Shown piece by piece: positions 22,232-32,000 of a stretch of 64,000 nt of DNA (positions are counted from its first letter, which is position 1; each line of letters opens with the position of its first letter). Made by a program: the position numbers and the translations under genes. A model generated the notes under the pieces. The model was not told the DNA's origin, made no database searches, and saw only the letters and a program-made list of their open reading frames with translations. The DNA comes from Gerris lacustris. Its lineage: Eukaryota > Arthropoda > Insecta > Hemiptera > Gerridae. The DNA lies in the NCBI GenBank assembly GCA_951217055.1, contig OX578286.1, positions 41,211,437 through 41,275,436 on the forward strand, written 5' to 3'.

Positions 22232-23044
22232 ATTGTAAGAGTCATTTGCAACAAGATAATGATCCCTGTAATATGCCTGAAATGTTGGGATTCACAAAAT
22301 CTCTGATGCCATCTCCTCTGGAAGATATAGATAATCTATACACTGAGGGCTGAAAACTATGGTGTAGCCTAGCTAATGTGTTTTTTTTTAAAAAATGTCT
22401 ATTAAATTTAACAGGCTTTTGTTGTTATGAAGGACAAAATTTTGTAATTAATTTTCAACCCACATTACGACTACCTAAAACATTGTAACTTTCACCGAAT
22501 ATGTATTTCCAAATTACACAATGCTACTTAATCAAAAACACATGAAAATCTACATAAAAAATTGTTGTTTTTTAAAAAATAGCTTTCATGCGAAATACCA
22601 ACAACTTTTTACGACAATTGTCAATCATCGAATAATGATTCTTTATATTGATCTATTTTGCTCTTAGAGTTCTACTCTCAAAGATAAACATTTTAAACAA
22701 CATCTTCAAATAAATTTTTTTTTTCTTCAACTTTTTATACAATTGTAAATAATATTAAATCTGATAAAGATATATACATAAATCATTTAAAATTTAAAAG
22801 AAATATTAATAATAAAATAATAGAGTTATAGAATGGTTTATTATATATTATATTTTTTTCTTCTTTTTTGGTAAATGGTTATTCATAAATAGGATAAATG
22901 ATGTTGGTTTTCTTCTTTATCTTCTTTTTTTTTAGTAATAAACTTAGGATTTTATTTTATACATATGTTTACATTTTTTTTTTCTTCCCCCATGAGCGAT
23001 TGATTCTTCTTTTTTTTTTTATAAGATTAAAAAACTTTTTTTTT
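22232..23044. other. 3' flank of the OSER1 homologue
   Basis: AT-rich DNA downstream of the OSER1 stop codon, presumably including its 3' untranslated region on the minus strand. Several TTTATT words (AATAAA on the minus strand) occur, for example near 22950, but the true polyadenylation site cannot be chosen. Confidence 0.45.
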
Positions 23045-26000
23045 TTACGTGTACATCATTTCAGCCATGAAGGACATTTTTTTGGGTATGTGTACAAACA
23101 GATCGAAGTACGATGCGAGCTCATCTATAGTCGTATCATCGGGTGATGATCTCGCTTGAACGGCGCAGGATGATGAACTCAAGGATTGCGTCGCTGAGGG
23201 ATTAGTGGCAGGAGAAACTGTCAACCGTTCTGTCTCTTCAGATAATGTGTCTTCTTCACTCAGTCTACATAATTCGACATAAAAAAAAAAAAAAATAGAA
23301 TAGGTTTAATTTGTGATTTTTAATTGTAAAAAGTTTCATTATTTGCCGCGATCTTAACAAATATAAAGAGTGAAATTTCCATAAATTATAAAGTTGACAC
23401 AAATGGTGAGATGCACCTATGGGCAGAACTTCATTTAAATAGGCACACTTATTTAGACTGTTACTCCCCTTATAAAAACAAAATAGAGTAACACTCTACA
23501 GTCTGTAAACAACTAGAATTAGTGTGTTGACAGCGCGGGAAAAACAAGCAAATGGGGTGACGAGCCAATGAGAGCTTGAGCTTTTCCCGGACAAAAGGTA
23601 GGGCCAACTAGGCAATGATAAATGTCTCTAGTGGAGGGGAGAGGCCCTCTGGGTAAACGCTGCCCCACCCCTACCCACAGACCTAGTGGCTTTATTTTTT
23701 CCCCCAGAGAGGTTGGCCAATCTGTGTGTCACTCAATTTCCCGCGCTATCAACACACTAATTCTAGTTGTTTGCAGACTGTAAAGAAGATGTACGGAATG
23801 TTCTTCTTTAGACTGTTATTCCCCTTATAAAAACAAAATATAGTAACAATCTAAAGAAGATGAACAGAATGTTCTTCTTTAGACTGTTACTCCCCTTATA
23901 AAAACAAAATAGAGTAACACTATAAAGAAGATGTACAGAATGTTCTTCTTTAGACTGTTACTCCCCTTATAAAAACAAAAGAGAGTAACAATCTAAAGAA
24001 GGTGTACAGAATGTTCTTCTTTAGACTGTTACTCCCCTTATAAAAACAAAATAGATTAACACTCTAAAGAAGATGTACAGAATGTTCTTCTTTAGACTGT
24101 TACTCCCCTTATAAAAACAAAATAGAGTAACACTCTAAAGAAGATGTACAGAATGTTCTTCTTTAGACTGTCACTCCCCTTATAAAAAGAAAAGAGAGTA
24201 ACAATCTAAAGAAGATGTACAGAATGTTCTTCTTTAGACTGTTACTCCCCTTATAAAAACAAAATAGAGTAACACTCTAAAGAAGATGTACAGAATGTTC
24301 TTCTTTAGACTGTCACTCCCCTTATAAAAAGAAAAGAGAGTAACAATCTAAAGAAGGTGTACAGAATGTTCTTCTTTAGACTGTTACTCCCTTTATAAAA
24401 ACAGAATATATATATATATATATATATATATGATATTCCTTTATCCCAAAGTACAATGGACAAAACATATCTTTGTCTTAATAGTTATTTGGATAAAGAA
24501 ATATTTAAATTATTATATCCAATTAAAGTCTAAAAAAAAATATAGGGCGAGTAACAATCAAAAGAAGTACCTTAAATAGGTTAATTTTTATCGTTTTAAA
24601 ATCTCAAGTCTCTGAAATGAAAAACTCACGCTCGTTCAATAATAGTAATGAAACAAAAGAGTAAATAATAATTACCTTGAAGGTGCAATCGGTAATGTTT
24701 GTGTGGAAGGGTCGTCAGGTGATGGTATGGCTATAGCAGGTAAAGTAGCACTAGAGGTTGGTTGAGCATGTGATGCTAGTACAGTAGCGCCATTACTAGA
24801 ACTATCTCTCAGTCTTAATATTGGAGATCTTAGCACCAGAGCATTTAGCTTACTTCTTCTAACAATCGGGCGCTTGAATGCCAATCTCTTCACTGTAACC
24901 TCCCTGCAACACATCAGTAATATATATTAGTATAAGTACATTAGGTAGAGTAAATACGGCTAAACTACCTACATTTTTTATTAAGTATTTTCTACTTAGG
25001 TAACTACTACTTATCTATTAACTTAATACTTGTTTAAGATTTATTTACGATAAACAATATGAATTATAATAGCAAATTAGCAATATGAAATTAAATTAAT
25101 TAATTTTCTCCTCAAACTCACCTTCAATATATTCCACTGAATATAATTTGTTCTATAATAGAAGAGAAGAGATAGATTTGTCTTTTTATTATTTACTTTT
25201 ACTCACACCTTAAGCAATCTTTATCTAAGCTAAGGTGAGGTATTTTTATTTTATTTTTTTTCTATATTTATTTTATTATTAAGATCTTTATCTCTGATTA
25301 AGAGATTGAGTTTCAAGATGATGCAATGCTATCTCAAAATATAATCATACATGATGTAATCAAGTAATCACACACAACAAAGACTCATTACTTCATTAAA
25401 ATATAAATATGACTAGATAAGCTATTTCTGTCGTTCTTTAAATATAAGCAGTAATGACAAATTGAATAAGCGATAAGCAAGAAACTGCAGATTAGCCTGA
25501 AACTATTACAGGGTCAGTTTAGTTTCAGTCAAATTTTCCTATGGGTATAAAAAAAAATAAAGCCTCGTTCACACGATGACACTTATGTCGCGACATTTAA
25601 TGCCGTGGCAATGCTTGACACTCAGCGTCTTAGTTATAGAGCGTTTAGTGCCATGACATCTACTATTCATACAACGACACTCAGCGACATTTAGTGTCAT
25701 CATGTGAACGAGGCTTAATGATTTAGAGATGTATTATTAATCCATTCCAGCTTATGACAATGTCAAAGGAATACAATTTCATATGAAACAAAAACGAGAA
25801 TAAATAAAACTTAAACAAAAAGTGGGAACTAAACTGAATTGTGTAAAAGAGCCTTAAGGATTAAGATTTCATATTAAATGAAATTCAGAACTGAAGTTAT
25901 TGAGTAAAAAAAGCAAATCTCTTCTGGACTGAAATGTAAGGAAAACAGAAACTGAACTGACCATGTAAAAAGCAAACCTCTTCTAGACTGAAATGTAAGG

Positions 26001-29000
26001 AAAACAGAAACTGAACTGACCATGTAAAAAGCAAACCTCTTCTAGACTGAAATGTAAGGAAAACAGAAACTGAACTGACCATGTAAAAAGCAAACCTCTT
26101 CTAGACTGAAATGTAAGGAAAACAGAAACTGAACTGACCATGTAAAAAGCAAACCTCTTCTAGACTGAAATGTAAGGAAAACAGAAACTGAACTGACCAT
26201 GTAAAAAGCAAACCTCTTCTAGACTGAAATGTAAGGAAAACAGAAACTGAACTGGCCATGTAAAAAGCAAACCTCTTCTAGACTGAAATGTAAGGAAAAC
26301 AGAAACTGAACTGACCATGTAAAAAGCAAACCTCTTCTAGACTGAAATGTAAGGAAAACAGAAACTGAACTGACCATGTAAAAAAGCAAAACTCTTCTAG
26401 ACTGAAATGTAAGGAAAACAGAAACTGAACTGGCTATGTAAAAAGCAAACCTCTTCTAGACTGAAATGTAAGGAAAACAGAAACTGAACTGACCATGTAA
26501 AAAGCAAACCTCTTCTAGACTGAAATGTAAGGAAAACAGAAACTGAACTGGCCATGTAAAAAGCAAACCTCTTCTAGACTGAAATGTAAGGAAAACAGAA
26601 ACTGAACTGGCCATGTAAAAAGCAAACCTCTTCTGGATTGAGATATAAAGGAAAAAAACTGAACTGACCAGGTGAGTAAAACCAAATCTCATCTGGACTG
26701 AAATGTAAGGAAAACTGACCATGTAAAAAAACAAAGCTCTTCTGGACTGAAATGTAAGGAAAACAGAAACAGATCTGATCATGTAAAAAGCAAATCTCTT
26801 CTGGACTAAATGGTAAGGAAAACTGACCATGTAAAAAAACAAAGCTCTTCTGGACTGAAATGTAAGGAAAACAGAAACAGATCTGATCATGTAAAAAGCA
26901 AATCTCTTCTGGACTAAAAGGTAAGGAAAACTGACCATGTAAAAAAACAAAGCTCTTCTGGACTGAAATGTAAGGAAAACAGAAACAGATCTGATCATGT
27001 AAAAGCAAACTTCTTTGGGACTGAAATTAAATTAAAAATGAACTAAATTGTGTAAAAGGGCCTTAGGAATAACAATTTAATTGTAAAGTTGACGGGGGAC
27101 TTGACCATTCAAGCCTCAAGTATCAACACAACCTCAACTAAAAGGAATAGGGCTGGTGATACTAAAAAGGTACAGATGTTAAATGATAAAGCAGACTGTA
27201 CTTGAAATATAATTTACAAAAAAAAGGAATTCATATAAAAGAAAAAATATGGAAAAAAAAAAAAATAAAGTAAGAAACTTAAAGTGAACTAAACTCTTTA
27301 ATTTAAATCAAATTATAATTATCATTAACTACGGGAAATAGACCCCAGCACCGGGACTTGAACCACGGGCCTCCTATATATCAGTTAAAGGCGTTCTAAC
27401 CAACTGAGCTATACTGGAGAATGATTTTCTCTGTCGTAACCGATACCAAGTCCCGAATCCAAGCTTTCAATCTTTTCTACAAGTCTAGCCAGCCAGATAT
27501 TCACGGCAATAGAACTAGACCGAGAATTAACACTTATAATTATAAAGTACTCAATTAGTACCTGTACCTAGTACAATCAATTAGAAATTCGAATTTTTAA
27601 GTTTTAAGTAGTAATCATACTACTTACAAAAAGATTAAATTTTAATTTCAATCAAATTATAATTATCATTAACTACAGGAGACATGCAGAGAAAAGGTGC
27701 TGTACAGGTGCTGGGGTCTATTTTTCTCTGTATGTCTCCCGTAGTTAATGATAATAATTATAATCTGATTTAAATTAAAATTGAATCTTTCCGTAGTATG
27801 AATACTACCTAAAACTTAAAAATTTGAATTAACTCTTTAAGTTTTTTAATATAAAAAATCAATAAACAACAAAACTATTAGTCTTTGAATAATGATCTAA
27901 TAGTCCAGGAGATAGCGTGCAAAAAAGTGTCTGACTAACATCAAGCTAGAATTTTGTATACAAGTCAATCTTTTAGATTTTAGCGCCTTTTAAGAATATG
28001 TGGTCGGCTAAGTTCGTCTGCGGGACATCACTTGCCATTAGGCGTTTGAAAAAAACAAACCGGTGGAGAGCGGCCATGTCTCACCAATTATGGTGGACAA
28101 TGTGATTTTCATGATCCTGATTACAGAATTAGTTAGTAGACCAAAAATCAAGTCGATGTTATTTTCACACTTGATAGTTTAGTTATTCAAATATTACTAA
28201 AAATCAACGTTGTCACCTGTCAAGGGACAAACTAACATAAACTTGATTTTCAGTCTACTAACTAATTCTGTACTCAGGAACATGAAAATCACATTGTCCA
28301 CCATAATTGGTGAGACATGGCTGCTCTCCACCGTTTTGTTTTTTTCAAACGCCTATTGCTAAGCTATGTCCCGCAGACGAACTTAGCCGAACACATATTC
28401 TTAAAAGGCGCTAAAAGATTGACTTGTATACAAAATTCTAGCTTGATGTTAGTCAGACACTTTTTTACACGCTATCTCCTGGACTATAATAATTAATCAA
28501 TTTAAAACAAAATGAAAAAAAAAAAGGAAATAAAATCATAATGTCTTGTACAGTTGAAGATCGAGGGATAAGATCATAGATGTAAGAAAAAGGATAGTTA
28601 CGTTAGTTGGTAATGGAAAAGGTAGGAAACTGTGAACATTGATGCGCAAGTTCTGCGATGATAGATGGAGTAAATAAATCAGAAAAATCCAACCTTGATA
28701 TATGGTTGAGTTGAGTAGGCAGCAAGAAAAAGGTGATTACTGAGTTGATAATAGAAGAACCGCACACTAAAGGTTTTAACGTTGATTAAAATAGAAAGTA
28801 ACTTGGTTAGCTTGATTCCAGTTGCAAGTATAATATTACTGGTAAATGGTCCAGTGTCACAGTTTCTGTGGTCTAAAGGAGATCCAAGTTGACACTGAAG
28901 GTCTAGCTTTCTTTCTAGCTGCAGCCTGGTTTAAGAGAAGGAAGGAGAAAGAAAAGGATAACTGTTTATCTGGATTGATAGAGTGAGAGAAAGAAAACAA

Positions 29001-32000
29001 GGAATGATCTTTTTTAGTACAATCAATTAGAAATTTGAATTTTTAAGTTTTAGGTAGTATTCATACAACGGAAAGTTAAAACTTTAATTTAAATCAAATT
29101 ATAATTATTATTAACAAAGGGGGACAGACAGAGAAAAATAGACTCCAGCGCTGGGACTTGAACCATGGGCCTCAATATTTCCAATACAGTGCTCTACCAA
29201 CTGAGCTACACTGGAGAATAATTTCCTCTGTCAGTGACGATACCTAGTCCCGAATTAAGCTTTCAATTTTCCACAAGTCTAGAAGTCAACATTAACGACA
29301 ATAGAACTAGACACATTAGTGTGTATTAGCAATTTATCTTCCCCTCTGAAAACTCGTAAATCTATTAGAAAATTCACAAATTTGAATTTATATTAAGTTA
29401 AGGCCAAGATACTTGTAGAGTGATTTTCTCTGGATATCTACTCCTTTGTATTTCAAGTGAATTACAGAAAGATTGTGGTAAAATTATTAGCAGAGTAAAT
29501 TTGTCATAAAAGGATCTACGTATTTTTTAAGGAAGTATTATCAGAGGCTAATGAGGTAATTCCTTGAAAGATAGCGTAATTTTTTAATAGGAGGTTTGAT
29601 GTTCATGTTTCATCGACATCTTCCTATCAATCAGAATGTAAAAAAAATACCTGATGAACGTAAAATAGAAATAATTATTTAAAAAAAATATTAACTTACT
29701 TTTCTCTTTTTCTGTTACAATGGCAATTTCCTTTTGGACATTCAGCCTTTAAAGATAGACTCTGCAAAGTGCACTCAGGCTCCGCACTCACAACTAGGTT
29801 TCTGTTCTGATCCATTTTACAGCACTCGACCCTAGAAAAGATATTAACCAAGAAAACATATTATAAGTTATAAAAATCTAATAAATAAATACTTTTAAAC
29901 AATTAATATACGGTAATAAAATACCTTAAAAATATTTAGTTTAAGGTAAAACTAATCTTGTGACATTCTAAAGTATTATATACAAAGAAATCTCATCACC
30001 AACAAATTCCTTAAATAAGGTAATTCAAATTTTTAAGTAGTATTCATACTACGGAAAGATTAAATTTTACTTTAAATCAAATTATAATTATCAATAACTA
30101 CGGGAGACATACAGAGAAAAATAGACCCCCGCACCGGGACTCGAACCATGGGTCCTCCTATTAATCCGTTACAGGTGCTCTTTTTTTTCTCTGTATGTCT
30201 CCCGTAGTTATTGAAAATTATAATTTGATTTAAAGTTAAATAAAGTAGATATTGCATTAGAATTAAGTGTTAGAAGACAGTGGAGAGGCAAGCACTACAA
30301 TGGAGATGACATGGAAAGGATGCAGTGCTAGATGAAAAAACATACATAGAATCCGTTGATATGCTCCGTTGTAGCCCGTGTTCTGGGACGAGGAATAATA
30401 GGACATAAGCCGAGTAAGTACACCATGATGATCCACTGCTATCATCAGTGCTTTAGAAACTCAAAGTTACAGAGACTCCGTAAAGGGGCTCTGTATTGAT
30501 ACACAGTAATCCCTAGATAATTGTAATTACGTTCCACAGTCTTCCGTGAATAACTGTTCTTGAAATGTTTTTGCTTCTCAAAGGAACCTTTTTTCCTTGT
30601 CTGATAACAAGTGCACTTGAGGCCATGCATAACATCTTGGCTGAAGGCCCTCTTGTAAACAATGTTATATCATCCTACAACAACCTTGTGAAGAGAGGAT
30701 ATAACATCACTTTCATGTGGGTCCCAGGACACATGGGTATCCCAGGCAACCAAAGAACCAGCAGCAGACCAGCCGAGTCAATCAGATTTACTGCCATCAA
30801 GAATGGAGGATATGGTAAACCATATAAAGTATACAATGAAAAATGTTTGGAATGATCACTGGCTAAACCAGGACTTGTGTTTACGGAGATATCGCCCAAA
30901 CTTACAAAGAGGTGAGTCGTCTTTCTCACGGAAGGAGTCAATAATCTTAATGTGTTTGGCAATAGGGCATACAAGGCTAACACACAGTCACTTTCTGCTG
31001 GGCCGTCGACCTCCCATATGCTCACAATTTAAAAATGACACACTGAATGTTACCCATATCTTTTTGGAGTGCCCACGACTAAAACCCTTCCGGGATAAAT
31101 ACAATATAGTATCATTAGAGACATTGTTTGCTATCGGGTCGGGGCGTGGGGCAGAAGTACTGAACTTTGTGAAAGATGTAGGACTATTTAATTTATTATA
31201 AAAAAAAGCTAAGATAAGATAAGGTTTTATTATATTCTCATTGGTTAAGCTTTTATTAGGTTTTTATTGGATCAAAATATAAATATAAATAGATAACACT
31301 GGGAAATTCCGATATTCCCGCTAATAGCCATAGCCCCTGAAGCGGAGGTGGAAAAAAAAAAAAAAAAAAAAAAAAAAAACAAGTTCAATCATTTTTCATT
31401 TTCTCCAATCTAACATCCCTGGTTTTTCCTACACATCTGAGCAGGGATCAGAGCACTTTCAGTGACATTTCAGTCGTATATTTCACCAATCAAAAGAACG
31501 AATATGAAGGGACTTCTGTATTTCAATTTTAATTGGTAGGCTTACATCAATAGTTTTGTCAATTTTACTGCTAGTTTATCCCTAAAAAACACCTTTACCA
31601 ACATTGTTCGCCTCAAATCGCCTAACAATGTAGGTATTGAAAAAATAATAAAGATTTAATTCCATGATAAGGAATCCAAAACAATAATGTAACTCATAGT
31701 TAAAACTACTACAGCAAAAACATTAATGTAATTTATTGTAACAGTAAATATATGATAATAATAATGTAACATATTGTAAAGCTTACATCAGCTAAAACAA
31801 AATACTAGAAACTTATGGCAACAATAAATACAAATATGAAAACAATAATGTATTGTAAAGCCTAAACTTATCATACGCCTGTAGTAGCAAAACTTACTAT
31901 AGTAAATATCTGAGAACATTAATCTCATTTATGGTGAAGCCTATATCAGCCAAAAACGATAACGAATCTTAGAGCAACAATAAATATACGTGGACAATAT

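Noticed and set aside
22898..23146. Plus-strand 82-codon frame rich in Phe
   Set aside because: It is the complement of the OSER1 last exon and its T-rich 3' flank.
26456..27008. Minus-strand frames of 144-180 codons
   Set aside because: Translation of the 59-bp and 108-bp satellite; frame shifts from unit to unit and no start, splice or family evidence.
30263..30630. Short minus-strand frames near 30.3-30.6 kb
   Set aside because: They are 60 codons or shorter, without splice or family evidence, and overlap intron DNA of the OSER1 homologue and the LINE edge.
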